Source: Heterobasidion occidentale | Lineage: Eukaryota > Basidiomycota > Agaricomycetes > Russulales > Bondarzewiaceae | NCBI GenBank assembly: GCA_039111635.1 | Contig: JBCAQO010000002.1 | Coordinates: 372,001 to 436,000, forward strand | Reading direction: 5' to 3' | DNA: 64,000 nucleotides | In this document: positions 46,153 through 58,581 of the stretch, in pieces | Position numbering within the stretch: position 1 is the stretch's first letter | Layout of the letters: the number at the start of each line of letters is the position of its first letter | The notes under the pieces: model-generated | What the model saw: the letters and a program-made list of their open reading frames with translations, nothing else | Databases searched by the model: none | Told to the model about the DNA's origin: nothing | Program-made: the position numbers and the translations under genes

Positions 46153-48456
46153 TCAGAGCCCAACAGCCGTTCTAAGCGCAGCAAAATTTGGCGTTCCAAG
46201 GCCGGTGACCTATTATGCAAGATCAGCAAAGATAAAAACAAACGAGACATGGCTGGTTGTGAAAATGAGACCCACCGGATCCCATCCAGCTCTTGCAGAA
46301 AATCCGTTAGTGTTACAGCCTGGGTTGTTGCCTTGTGATGGTATGGTCTGTATTCATAAATGCGAGGCAACCAAGTCAGATCGACGCACCTGTCGTGATG
46401 TCATTCAAAGCACTAGCACCCGTCGAGTACAAGAATGGGTTCAGGAAGCCAAGCGGACTCTTCCCCGCGGCAATTAGCTCGTCGTTCAACAGCGCGACGA
46501 CACTTGCGAAGATAGGGCTCGAGCAACTCGTGCCCGCAACAGTTCCTGTCTCCGCATCCCAGACGATTTCGACGTTCTCCCCCATCGCTGACACGTCAGG
46601 GAATCCACGTCCCGAGGTGTTGAACTTGCCGCTGTTGGTGCTGCCGATGGCATTGAGGTATGTGGCATGCGCGGAAGTCTGATAGGAAGGAGTGCCAAAG
46701 TAGTTGGAAAATCCACCGGAGGAGAAGTCAGCAGCTGTTTCGGGTACGCCGGTGGTAGCTCCGACAGTAGTGATGCTATCCGAGAGAGTTTTGTGAGCAT
46801 ATATCTTGGTGACGGTACAAGGAATTGTGCAACGTACAAAGGACAGCCAGCTGGGAATGGGGGAATGAAGGTTGTGCAGCTCTGACTCTGACCACCAGAG
46901 ACACCCCCATCGCCAGACGAAAAAATAGAAGTCCCGCGGGCACCAAGTTGTGCGTAGGCATTGCACAGATTACTTGTGTTTGCATTGATGGCTTAAGAAA
47001 ACAGAAATGTAAAAGAAGATAAGAAACGCTCACTTAGCAAGCGAGCGGGATACATCGCTTTCGTCAGCTCCGTAGCTAGTAGTTAAGACTTGAGGAGGGC
47101 TGGTCTCGCTGAGCAAAAGTTGATGATATCCAGGAAGCCGAAGACGCCGTCCCTGGTGTTGTCACCGACTGAGATGAACACGGTAGGGACCCCAGATGCA
47201 ACACCAATGGTGTATTGAGTATCAAGGTCCTGCCATGGAAAGAAGGTTATGCCGTGCAAAGAAGGTTATGCCGTGCATCATGATGATATCCTAGGAGTAA
47301 ATACCCACTGCCTCGATGCCGGCTTGGCTTCTAGTTTGGGTGTTGGTTCCGCCATCCAAAGTCTGAAGCGTGAAAGACGTTGAGGACGACAAATCGGGCC
47401 GCAATGCAGTCAAAAATTGCTGCATGCCGAGTGTTCAGCATGAGTGTTCGATGCATCAGCTTAAATTTGGAGAAATTTACCCTGAGATCCGCCTGCAAGT
47501 AAATGATCAATAGATGGTAGTTATAGACCGCGGGATGATGTGACATACGGAGTTCGCAAATTGGTCGATGAAACCGCTCACAGCGAGCTTGTTGGATGAC
47601 TGCGTCGCGAGCGTGGTCGGGATGCCATACAACGCCTGTAAGCATGCGGGAGTGATGAGAGTGTTGCACGACGCAGGGACCGCATCGCTCGTCAGGTTTA
47701 CCGCTGGTCTGATCCCCTTGGGAATGGGGATCGAGGCCAGTGGTGCGCGAGAGAGTTGGGTCGGAAAACTGTACATATGAGGCGTCAGTGTTCGTGATCG
47801 ATACCAGCACGGATTTTGAAAGAGAATAATTTTGTTGAACACATACGTAGTGGTTGGATGCACGAGGTCTAAATGCCCCTGCAATGAGGCAGGAATAGAA
47901 TACTCCAGGGTCCGCACGGCCTCCTTTCCTGTATCCAGATGCGTGAATGTTGCAAATTCAGCAGCAAACAATTCGTTGGCCTGCGCGACGGAGACGTCCA
48001 CTGCGAGCCAGTCGCCCGCAGGCGAAATTGTGCGGGGAGTGAGCCCATGTGCGGCAAGCCAGGTAGTAACAACATCAACGGTCTCTTGTCTTGGCGCAAC
48101 GAACGCCTCGACCTGTAATCATAACGGGGCTATGAGTATACCCACTGTGGAGAAATGGAGCATAGACTGGAGTAAAGAGGCGTTACCTCTTCCTTAGTCA
48201 GGAACTGCCCATACAACGCACTGCTTGGTGTGCTGACGGCGTACAATGCATCCTCGAGGCCCTGTGGATCGCTTTGCACGAGCGCAAGGCGGAGGTTGAG
48301 CATCTGGGTCGCGGGCGCAGCTGCGGTCTTGACGAAACCGCGAGGAATAGCATCTCGTCGTTCATGAACGCGCATGTCACGCGCCCCAAAGGGAGGCATG
48401 GCTTTTCCAAGCGCGAAAAACGAGACAATGAATGTGAGGGCGAAAGAGGTCAGCAT
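46153..48456 (-). pseudogene. Secreted sedolisin (S53), copy 3, one-base frameshift
   Basis: Tandem to copy 2, whose start is 237 bases away. ATG at 48456 with a hydrophobic signal (MLTSFALTFIVSFFALGKA). Pro-domain LEDALYAVSTPSSALYGQFL and SPAGDWLAVDVSVAQANELF; mature part ALYGIPTTLATQSSNKLAVS, DLDTQYTIGVASGVP (catalytic Asp), IFSSGDGGVSGG, TVAGTSCSSPIFAS (catalytic Ser), end GLGTPNFAALRTAVGL, stop 46153-46155. At about 47117 the exon DIINF reads AACTTTTGCTCAGC; the paralogues require AACTTTTTGCTC (NFLLSE). One T of a TTTTT run is missing and the frame breaks. Otherwise the exons are well preserved. A CATAAAAG element about 75 nt upstream could be the TATA box. Confidence 0.7.
47239..47276 (+). 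repeat. Perfect 19-bp tandem duplication in an intron of sedolisin copy 3
   Basis: AAAGAAGGTTATGCCGTGC occurs twice in direct succession. It lies between the exon coding for DLDTQYT and the next upstream exon, so it does not change the protein. Confidence 0.85.
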
Positions 48457-51010
48457 ACTGTGTGGTATCAGTGTAGACGAGGCGTAGAAGGGATGTGCAC
48501 CCTTGAAGAGAGAGGATGTACAGGTGGTCTTTTATGTGACTGTAGCCAGCGCAAGGGGTAGATGTTTGTCATCGCTGGCAGGCAGTCCCAAAATATCTCC
48601 AGTCATGTCGAAGAGCACGTCCAGGATCAATGGGAAAAAGATAACAGTACACGAGCACCAAAGAGGACGAAGGGATTGAGCTCTCCGCGAGGGGACTGCG
48701 ATGGAAGTTTACTGGTGTGAGCGGTCTCCCGAGAGCGGGGTCGATGAACTTCCGGAGCATACGAGTCGATCGTGTGCGCGCTGTGAAGAGGCACAGGGAT
48801 AGAAGTTGAGGTTCAAGATAACAAGAACGGAACAGCGAGTCTCCCTCCGGGAGAAGACAGCGTATAGGTTCCAGCTGCATACCTGAATCGGTTTCCGAAG
48901 CCGTTTGCTTATCTTGCGGACCGGTGCAAGAGACGAATTCCATTCAAGCACGATGTAAGCGCATCGAGGTGTGGGGATGGAAGACTCACGCCAAGCCGGA
49001 TAAGAACGCCTTCGTTGTTGGAAGCACTTCGTCTGATAGCAAGAAGTCTACGCACGAAATCGTGGCAGATATACGGCAAGGGGTGAGTGAACACTTGACA
49101 TCTCTGTGCGCAGTCCAGTGGCCACGGGATCAAGCTCATTCAACTTCTACATTCATTGTGTGTATTCAGCAGGCGTGAATCCAGCTGCCATCGTGGTGCA
49201 CATACCTGAGGGTAGCCCAAAAATCTCGCGGCCAGTAAGCTCAAACCACTGCACTTGCTTACAGTCCTAATGCCGATGATGATGATCGACGTCGTGCGAA
49301 CTTCGCAGTTCTGTCGGACCTCTGCAACGGTGGTTTGATCAGGCCCGACGAGAACAAGTGTACGTGTTTGGGATCACCTTGAAAGCTGATTATCGACCTC
49401 GCATGTGCTGTCAATCGTTTCCTGCAAAGGAGTCCTTACTCAATGGCCTAATAGAGGAAAAGTTGATCAAGACGGTGTTTTTGAGTTCGGACAGGTTCGG
49501 ACATAGGCTCCCCATAGATTCCCACGCGCTTCACCGCCTCGCGCGTGTTTTGATTTTGAAGTGTCTTTGAGTCACCCTCGACGCCCTCCAACTGCTCCAC
49601 TGCCCACGAATAGCGACCTTGCTATAGTGCTGTGTTTGACCTGCCGCCGTCAAATGCTTGATGTCCTATCCTGTCCTTCTGGCTATGTGTGCGTGTAGTC
49701 GCTTGGAGTGTTGTATAGTTGAGTCTGCACCCTGCGCAAGACATTCGGAGACTAAGGAGGAGGCTGAAGGAGAAATGCCAGCCTCTCCGCCGTTGAGAGA
49801 CCAAAAATTACAGTCTCTTCAAGCTGCGTCGCTTCTCGTCGCTCTCACCCATTTTTCCAAGCCATCCATCTTTCATCTTCTACTGATCACTCACAATCCG
49901 TCTCTACCTGTCAATTCCTTCATACGGATGCGCTGAACGTATCGGAAAGCGAGGCAGCATTCTCTGGCGGCTCTTAGACGCCGACCCTCATCTCACAACT
50001 CGAGCTCCAAGTATCTTCCCTTCATGCCGGACAATTCAATGCGACAATTTCCACCGCCTTGTCTTACTGCTAGAATCCTTCAGTGGTACTGTGCGAGAAT
50101 ACAGCTGGGACCTACCTATCAACGACTTCCTTTAGGCTCGATCTATGATCATGAGCTCTGCCTATCACTCCGATTGAAAGATATCACTGGTCCTTGTCTC
50201 TCTCTCTTACTGGTAGATTCATCAATCGTAAACTCCTGCGCTCGACCAGGGGGCATTCAGAAGAAAGACCTATAGACCAATTTCCCAAGTTGGGAACAGG
50301 CTTCCGAGCTAAGCTATGTTGAAGAATGTCGACTGATGCCTACGGCGGGCTTGATGGCCTACTACTCGAGCCTTCGAAATTTTCCTATGTAGTATCAATC
50401 ATCTCTCGCTGAACTTTTGCTTGCGCAATGGCATACTGTGCGGCATCTTACCTCTGTAATGACTGTGTCGATGAGAAGATGTCCCGTCACCCTGAGCTGC
50501 AATCTTGAGACTAGTCACTAGGTGCTGCAACTTGACGCAAAGACAATTGCTTTCGTGATCGACACTCTTCGGACACAGTCCATAGCCAAAGGTGCGTCGA
50601 CAAATTGATGCTTGAGAATGGTGCTCTTATGATTATCCTTTGTAAAAGAACAAAAGCCCGCTCCGCTCAGCTGCCAACGCTGTGGCATTATCTTCAATGG
50701 CCAGTCCACGACGATGTCAGTGGCGGTTTCTTTCGAGTGCGCAAGGGTACACGAAGGCTGTTTCAAAGATGCCCTCAAGATCGCGCTATCCGATGGCAGC
50801 TTGCAAGGCCTTATTATGTATGGTGTCAGGGCTATGTGGCATCTCATCGGAGTGAGAGTGTGGCTTGCGAATTCGCAAAGCGACGGAGCCTTGCATTGTT
50901 CCCGCCACAAGCCGATTTGTTTAAAAGCCTCCATCCTTTTTGCTCTCCTCCATCACTGCTACCCCACCCTCGAACCGCTGCGCACGCACAGCGCTCAGTG
51001 ATCTGACAAC
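48457..51010. other. Gene-poor stretch with scattered coding-like frames
   Basis: The minus strand 48627-49110 has short coding-like pieces next to plausible splice sites (HPLPYICHDFVRRLLAIRRS; AHTIDSYAPEVHRPRSRETA ending in a stop at 48627). I could not join them. 49200-51010 holds only short frames. No repeats or mobile-element motifs were recognised. Confidence 0.3.
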
Positions 51011-51789
51011 ATGAAGGACCTCAACATATATAGTCACGCGGAATCCGACTACCGGAAACAACTGTGTGGCTTCGCCAGTGAGTGGACTGGCGGCATCTTA
51101 GTGCTCACTTGTGAAACTAAATCAATGATCCTAGTCGCATCGTCTGTCCCGAATCTTTATGTGCTTGTCATCACTGTCTATGCAATAACATGCGAGCAGA
51201 AGATAGGTCAGTGTTTCCTCCTCCTTTCTTCCTTTGCTGTGAATCGATGCCAACAACATGATACAGACGTGGGCCTGGTCGTTGTAATCCCCGCTTGTCT
51301 GATCTATACAGGCCTTTTACTTGCGACGTGAGTCCACTTCATCAGTCTGGAATCCGCAGAAGATGTATGAATGGGTTTCTTTTCACGACATAGATTCATC
51401 TACCCGAAGAAATACATGGCTCACCAGATCGTATTTGTGGTAGCCACATTGCTCGGATTGAGTAGGCTGCTCAGATCACAGATCTGGAACTTCGCTCTAA
51501 TCGAATCCTTACAGTCCGGTTATCGTTTTCAGCAAGGGACTTTCCAGACTGACCCTGGTGCTGAGTGGGCCTGATGCCACCGATCTTTCTGCCTCTGCCA
51601 CTGCCACTATACTCATGGCCCTGGCGGTGGGATGCAGCGCAACTCTTCCTTTCGTTTGTCAGTGCCATTCACCTCCTGTGAAACTTATTTTCTCTCATAT
51701 TTGCTATTCTTAGCTCTTCAAGCCTGGTTGTATGCATTCACGGAATGGCGTGACCAGTCACGAACCGGAGCATCGACCAGTGCGTAGGG
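51011..51789 (+). CDS. Small multi-pass membrane protein, unidentified
   Basis: Found by splicing rather than as one long frame. ATG at 51011 (MKDLNIYSHAESDYRKQLCG). Donor GTGAGT after LCGFA; then IASSVPNLYVLVITVYAITC to donor GTCAGT; then DVGLVVVIPACLIYTGLLLA to donor GTGAGT; then TFIYPKKYMAHQIVFVVATL. Phases match at these three introns. Further on, FSKGLSRLTLVLSGPD and ATATILMALAVGCSATLPF read well, and after a TTCTTAG acceptor the protein would end QAWLYAFTEWRDQSRTGAST at a TAG near 51787-51789. The join near 51460-51520 does not keep phase, so either an exon end is missed or there is an indel. Four hydrophobic segments suggest a small integral membrane protein. Confidence 0.4.
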
Positions 51790-54700
51790 TCTACCTGTCT
51801 AACGATGGCCATCGCGACGGTTTCAGTGAATCGGAATATTGCCTTAGATTTTCCTCGCGTGTTGACGACGATTGAGCGGAGGCGAGACAGGGGAATGGAG
51901 CGGACAAACAAGTGGGCACGGGTGCCTGACGTTTTACTCTCTCTTTGACGTCAAGACTGCAGCGCAGTTTATTATTCTTTCCAGACAATGTCTGTCTTTA
52001 CTTACATAGGTGCAGTTTATCGAAGATTATTCGAAGGTCGTCTCTTCCTGTTTGAAAAGTTAATTGATTCTAACGACCGACAATGCAACGAGTTCCGGCT
52101 ATAGTCAGCCGGATCCATTTTCGATGATCTCTATTTGAGAAAGCCCTTCGTACACAATCCCGCTGTATCATGCTTGACCCTTGCCAGGCGTTTGAGCATT
52201 GAGTTATTGGCATGGGCGGCAACCTGAGGCGACAGTAAATCGAGACGCTCTATGTTTGTTTTGGCTCCTTCCCGCAGCAATCTTATATGCTCATCTAGCA
52301 TCATCTTAATCTAACCGTTCACGGTTTTGAAATTCAGATGTTTGAAAGGAAATCTCCTACGCACCGCGTCTCTCAGAGATCCTGAGTGCCACAGATCGAC
52401 TATACAGTGTGAGTAGTCTTTTCTATTCGGGCACCTAGACATGGTCAGACCTCGACCATCGCAGGAAGAGGTTGATAACTCGTTCGGGTCTGTATATCTC
52501 CTTTTGTGTAAAGGCGCCGACTCCCGAGATGGACATTTGCCAAGCCACCTTCCCCACTCGTCCTTCAACTTGATCACGGTATACCTGAAGAATTCATTCT
52601 CTATCCCATTAGAAACACACCCGCAGCTTTTTTGATGAGAGATCTACATTTCGAAGAGCACGCAAAGCAGTTACGACACGCTTGCATGGCGGAATGGGAA
52701 TGAAGAGGACGGAGGTTCGTGCAAGAAGCCGCGTTCTCTTTTTATAGCTGAGATCCATCCGTCGACGAATGGAAGCGTCAGCTCGTCTAGAGCTGAAGCG
52801 ACCTGGACCCAAGCGATCGTGCCTTGCAATCGGCTTCAACCGTTCTCCATATCACTGCCAAGAGCCAGGACTATAGTAGGCGAGTCAACAATACAGATGG
52901 CTGGAAGGTGACTTACTACTCGAAGGCTCGCAAAAGATGGTGTATAGGACGTTCCCAAGGTCTGCGCATCTCAGTATAGGAATCCGACCTCCCGTCTTCA
53001 TCATTGTCATGTCTGTCTGTACAGTACAGCATGTCCGGATCTGGCCTCAATGACAACATCGTTGCTCCGCTCGCTGCCCGAGCAAAGGCACCCTCCGCGG
53101 TCAGCAGTCACTTTATCATCAAATAATGCCATTCGAGAGAGAGGCAGCAATCATCTCACTTGCTGGGGCCCTGGATATGCGCTGCCAGTGTGAATATATG
53201 CGCGCATCTAAGAGGGTTTCGCATCGATGCGGCAGAGAAGTTGGCGCGAGAGAATGTTCTACAAGCCCATTACGCCCCACTCTTCTTCATAGATAGGGTC
53301 CGCCACGGCTCGAAGACCAAAGTCGAAGATTTCCAGCTGCTCTACAAAAGGGTACAATTCCGAGAGATCGGAAGAGCCGACATATATTTCGAACTTGCAT
53401 ACAACATCAAAGCCTGCACGCCTGAGCTTCAGCGGGCCTGAACTTGGTTACCGAATGAAGAGATGGTGAAAGTCCCGATGGTTTTGGCCCTGCGTTCCGC
53501 GCTTGCTTCTAGGGCAAGAAATGAGCGGTCGATCAGTTCGCTTTCAACTCTTCTCTTTGCGCACCGGAGCAGGCCGGCTCGTTCGTATGTGAAGATCAGG
53601 TGAGGCAGGGCATATGCCGGCGCAAAAATCGAACACGGGGATGGTCGTGACTTCCACTGGCAATACATGTTGATTAGGAACAAGATGCCTTTCCCGCCAC
53701 CCGTCTTCCTTCGCGCGCATAGTTGCAAGGTATTCAGCGAGACTGGACAATGCGCTGGAATGAAGGTCGCAAAAAGAAGCCGGATGGGGAAAGATTCTAT
53801 CGCACGTCTGTGTCGGGATGGTACGCAGAGAATTGAGGTGAAGAGGCAACAGTATGATCTGCGGAATGTACATCTAGGACTGCGCAATAGGTCGCTTGTA
53901 CATAGTCCAGGAATCACCGTCCAGTGACAATTCGGCGGGACGCAAGAAACTTGGAGCTGAGCATTGAGATACCGATGGGCGCATTCGAATCAGTTCGCAG
54001 CATCGCGAGAAAAACTCCTCCAGCAGAGGGGCATAGCCAGAGATATGATGAGAAATTCAAGACAGCCATCTCCTGTAATACCCACGGTGTGCGGGTTTCG
54101 TACATGACCGCCTGGCACAGGGTTTCTGGGAACGAGGCGCTCTCGGCCACCTGGCAAGACCCGATACAAAAGTTGAAGGCTTTCCCCGCCATCTTGATTC
54201 ACAGTCACGATACGAGAGGTGTTTCGCAGCGCCCCTAGGGTGCGACGATGGCAGGATTATGAGCGGGAGTGAAGACGATCCGTCCATCGATAGCGCCCAA
54301 GCCGGATCCCGCTGTACTATCGCGCGAAGGCTCTGCGTGAGAGCGAAAGTATTTATAGAAGCAGCCGTTAGGACCCCGTTAGGTATTCTTGATCCGCGAT
54401 ATCGAATCAAGGGGCCCACATATGTCCACGACGCGCTTCACTACGGCCTCGAGCAAGCAGCGCAGCAGGCGAACAGTTGGGGGGTCGTTTCCACGGGCTG
54501 CATGGAAGTCACGGAGATGGCACGCGTGGGTCTAGAAACAAGAGGCGCATATGATCGTGTTGTTCGGTATTCATAGTTGCGGGAGGTTGGATGGAATGCA
54601 AAGGCTATGATGCACCTAACGGTATGCAACAGGATTTGATATCTATCACCCTCAGGGGTGTGGCACGGTATAGGCGCACGCAGGGTACACCAAGCATGCA

Positions 54701-55447
54701 AGCTCGCATCCCGGCGGTCGATGGGATAGACGCCGAATTGAGTCTGAAATCAAACTAAAATAGACCCAGTGGCAATGAGCCGATTCCAAGTAAAGTCACA
54801 ACAGATGAGCTGCTGTATGCGTGGATGCCACGGCGATAGCCAACAGGATGGCGGTGAAGAACAAGGGGAAACGTGGGGGCTCAGCTGAGCAGAGTGAGGA
54901 ACGAGGACTGGAAATGAGGGTGTCGCACTGTCGACGCGTACGTAGGCTTGCGCAACTTGTGCAGAGTGACGCAGCAAGGAGGACCTCGCTCTCTAACGAC
55001 GCCGATTTCTCCATTGTGCTGGCTTACATACCTGGCGTACACATGTTGCCATATATGCACGAGCGCAGCGACGTTGCATGGACGAGAACAACAAAGGTGG
55101 ACCTAGGTGGACCTTGTTGCAGAAACAGGACGACCGGACGTATTGTGACGAAGAACGGGCCGAATGCGGCTGCTCTTTGTGCTCTGCACTTCCAGAAGTT
55201 GAGCTCAATGGACGAACGATCTTCTGGCAGACAACAAAAGGGGCTTGAGGCTGGAACGAGGCAGGGAAGAAAGGGGCCTGATGTCGATCCGGTCAGTGGC
55301 GTCACCGCCGAGCCGTCTAGAACACTCTCGAGCGGCGGCGGGATACGGCGGGGCCAGGCGGGACCGACTCGTGGACCGACACCGCCGTGGTCCGGCGGTC
55401 CATGACCCGTGGCAACGGACTGCGCCGTGGTTCTCCGCCCTGACGTG
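51790..55447. other. Gene-poor stretch with weak open frames
   Basis: Possible small frames on the plus strand are 53667-53927, 53924-54238 (MTIRRDARNLELSIEIPMGA) and 54259-54576 (MSGSEDDPSIDSAQAGSRCT). The last two have fairly natural amino-acid composition, but no homology, splice support or promoter that I can point to. Nothing else was recognised. Confidence 0.3.
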
Positions 55448-55454
55448 TTATAAG
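55448..55454 (+). promoter_or_regulatory. Possible TATA box of the 55.7 kb gene
   Basis: TTATAAG in a GC-rich context, about 280 nt before the ATG at 55730. The long leader between them is CT-rich and includes CAGCAGCAGCACC and CACCACCAACGCC runs. Confidence 0.3.
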
Positions 55455-55729
55455 CCCAGCCTCCTCGCCCGCCCCTCCTCTTGCTCGACGTTCCACGACA
55501 CTGCGCCTCACGACTCGCTCCCTCCTCTGCGTCGCTCTCACCCCTGCACCGCCGTTTCTGGCTTATTTCAATCGACTCGCGTCCTCTTCTACCCTCAAGC
55601 CTTTCCGGATCTTAGGCTTCGCGTATTCCAGTCCAGTCACATCTCGAATCAGACCATTGCAGCAGCAGCACCATCATCAGCACCACCAACGCCAACAGCA
55701 TCTCTTCTCGCACGCACACTCACATCACG

Positions 55730-56283
55730 ATGCTCGCAACCCAACAGCCGTCCTCCGCGTTCTCCGCCCCTTACATGCACGTCCCCGGCATCCCAATCGT
55801 GACGCGGCGCACAGCCCGCACCGCACCCCGTCCCATGCGCGTCATCTCCTTCCCCATCCCTCCCTCCGCACGCGCACGGCGCACCCGCCGCTCCCGCCCC
55901 GCATCGCGCGCCTCCAGGCCCCCGCCGCCGCATACACCCTCACCGACAACCCCTTCGCGGATCCTGATGCCATCACCAACGCAGCCGAGCCTGTCTCCGA
56001 ACCACGCGCGCGCACCTCCCCAGCTGTCACCACCGTCGCTCCCGCCCACGCACGCACCCGCCCATCGTACGCATCCGCCGCTCGGGCAGCACCTGTGCAG
56101 CCCGCACCCCCTCCGCTCCCGGAGCGCGGCGTCCGCGCGAACGCAGTCGCCTGCCTGCTCCTCCACCGCGCACATGCCCGTCCCTTGCGCCGCTGGGCAC
56201 AGGCGGGCCCGCGGGCCTACGTCCGCAGCCGCCTCTCATCCGTCATAGTCGCAGAGACTGAAGGCGGCGACGACGATGCTTGA
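55730..56283 (+). CDS. Proline-rich disordered protein with conserved C-terminus (paralogue 2)
   Basis: Begins MLATQQPSSAFSAPYMHVPG at 55730 and, by comparison with the gene at 24103-25047, should end GPRAYVRSRLSSVIVAETEG at about 56283. The start frame and the end frame differ by one base: PMRVISFPIPPSARA is in one, whereas PPLPPRIARLQAPAAAYTL, NPFADPDAITNAAEP and VRANAVACLLLHRA are in the other. A lost base near 55870 in a C-rich run would reconcile them, and no intron fits. The alternative single frame from 55730 to 56248 gives only Pro/Ser/Arg-rich sequence. No domain is recognised. The paralogy of both ends is the main reason to call it a gene. Confidence 0.45.
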
Positions 56284-58581
56284 GACGCAGGTCAACGTCT
56301 GCTACCGCCCGCTTCATCCTTTTCTATTTCCTGTTCTTGATTTCCCTGCGCATCGCATATAACTCATAACCCGTCACGATTTCCGTACGTTCTCTTACAC
56401 ACCGATCTATCCCCCTGCCTTCTCGCCATACCCGTTGTACTTGTTTGTCGCTGCCCTTTCTCCTTCTCTTCTCGGGTCTCCTCTCCGCCATCGCCCGCCT
56501 GCAGCATATTTAACCTAATACTCGTAGCATTATAGATAGATTACGCCTCCGCGCCTCCATTTACACAATCGTCATCGATTCACCATCCCGACCGACGTCG
56601 AAGTCGACATCGTCCACTGCCTCTCCTTTCTTTTTCCTCTCCTTTTCCGTTCTCTCTCTTTAGCTGGCTCTCGATCTCGGTCTCGGTACCTCCCCACGCT
56701 CCCTTGCTGGTTCCTTGGTTTTCACACGCACATCGTCAAGCATCCCGCCCGTTCTCTATCCCTATTTCTCTCCCAGAACGTCGTGTTCTCCATTCTTGTT
56801 TATGGTGTACGTTATCTTAGCCGCCCCCCCCCCCCCCCCGCTCAGGCCACTCACTCCAGGCCGATCTTACTTGTAAACATCGCACCGCCGTACGTACGCT
56901 GCACCTACCGATAGTGGGTGCGCACGACCCGACCCGTCCTCCATCCACCCCTTTTTTCATACTTCATCGACAAAGTACTTCACGCTTCCGTTTTCTTTTA
57001 CTCGCCTCTTTTTGCCTTGCTTGTTCTGGGTCACAATTACGCAGATGATTTCGGCAAGCGTGGAGTTGGAGTGGGCTTGATGCACTGAGCTTGTTGGGCG
57101 TGAAGTCGAGTCGAGTTCCGGCAGACAGGCTGTGGACGGGTATCACGTGCGTTGCCGTGCTGTGCCGCCCGGCTTGTGCTTTCGGCAAGTTGCCTCCGCT
57201 CCACCTCAGTACGTTCGTGTTCGAGTTCCAGCCCGTTTCTTCTCTTCAGATGTGGCTGCAGGTCTTTTGGGTCATCTCACGGTGATCCTCGCAAGTGGCG
57301 GGCTAATTTAGGGCAATTTGTGGACTTTAACTACCACATCCGGGAATTGTTGGACTTTGGTTCATGGTTCATGGTTTTGGCCGCAGTTTACGACGGGCCT
57401 GAAGCCGGTTCTTGCTCGGATGCGCGACTCGACGTGGGGATTATCGCGTTGCACGTCATTCGCGGGCGGATCTTGCTCCGCGGCGGTGAGGCATCTACTT
57501 AGGCATAGGCACCTTTACGCCGCGAGGGGGACAGATGGTCGTAAGTAAGAAAGTAGAAGGGCTGAGCGCTGCTGCTTGTGTGTTCTCTAGTGCGTGTGGT
57601 CGGTCTTGGTCATTCGCCACATCGCCCATCCGTCAGTTGTGCACTGCGAGGGTAGCCTGGACTCAGTTATTGCGCGAGCGACCGCCTTCTTTCCTGTGGG
57701 ATACGCGCGGGACGCGAGGCCAGCTGAGCAACGAACGCTGTGTCGGCGACTTTTATCATGTCTTCAAGTAGCGACACTGCCTGGGCATGCACGGACGATC
57801 CCCCGTCGCGCGGAAGATCCGCCCGTGGGTCTGACGCGCGTTTGGTTCTGCCGTCTTGGAATAGTCTCGCAACGCTGAAGTTGAATGGGTTCGCGAGAGC
57901 AAGCCGGAGGCACGTTTATTGAGAAGGCCGTGAAAGAGAAGAATATGGGAATACAGCTAGTGCGACGAACGATTTTTCGAAAGCAGGGCAGAGGTGATAG
58001 GTTAGATGGAAATAGCAACGGTCGAGCAGAGACGACAGAGAGGGCTACAGAGATGGAACAATAGAAATATAGAGAGAGGGCGAGAGAGATACTTAGTGTG
58101 AGAGAGATAAATCAATATAATATAGTGCGGCAACAAAAACTGCCTTTTTGAGAAGAGCGGAACGGAATAAATAGACCATCCTGATCTCCCCTTACGCGAG
58201 GTGTGCATATCCGGCACTGAGGTGCAGTACACCGGGCTTCCCAATATTCACAAGTTGATGGGGTGAAGGAAAACAGCGCGCTCTGTTATGCTGCGGGCTG
58301 GATGCGCGCTGTAGATGTGAGGAGTGCTGTGCATATTTTGGGGCTGCAGGATGGGCACCCGACGCATGGCCGCGGTCCAGGCGTAGATGGAACTTGGAGC
58401 GCCCTGCGCGCCGCCGTGTGCCTCGATCTCTGTCTTCAAGTATCCTCGTGTGTACAGATAGCCCCGATCAGTGTTTGTGTGATTAGAGCGACCATCGGAC
58501 AAGCTCATGACAGCCGCCTGGACGAACGCTGCGCGAAAAGCGTGCACACCAGGTCTCTCATCCGGAAGCGTCAATCCATCT
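56284..58581. other. Downstream and intergenic region without recognised gene
   Basis: 56284-56820 is strongly pyrimidine-rich on the plus strand and could be a long 3' untranslated region of the preceding gene, mirroring the pyrimidine bias downstream of its paralogue. The rest has short frames only, plus GA-rich sequence at about 58020-58100. Confidence 0.4.
56824..56839 (+). repeat. Poly-C tract of 16 bases
   Basis: An uninterrupted run of C directly after CCG and before GCTCAGG. Its length is likely to vary between reads. Confidence 0.8.
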
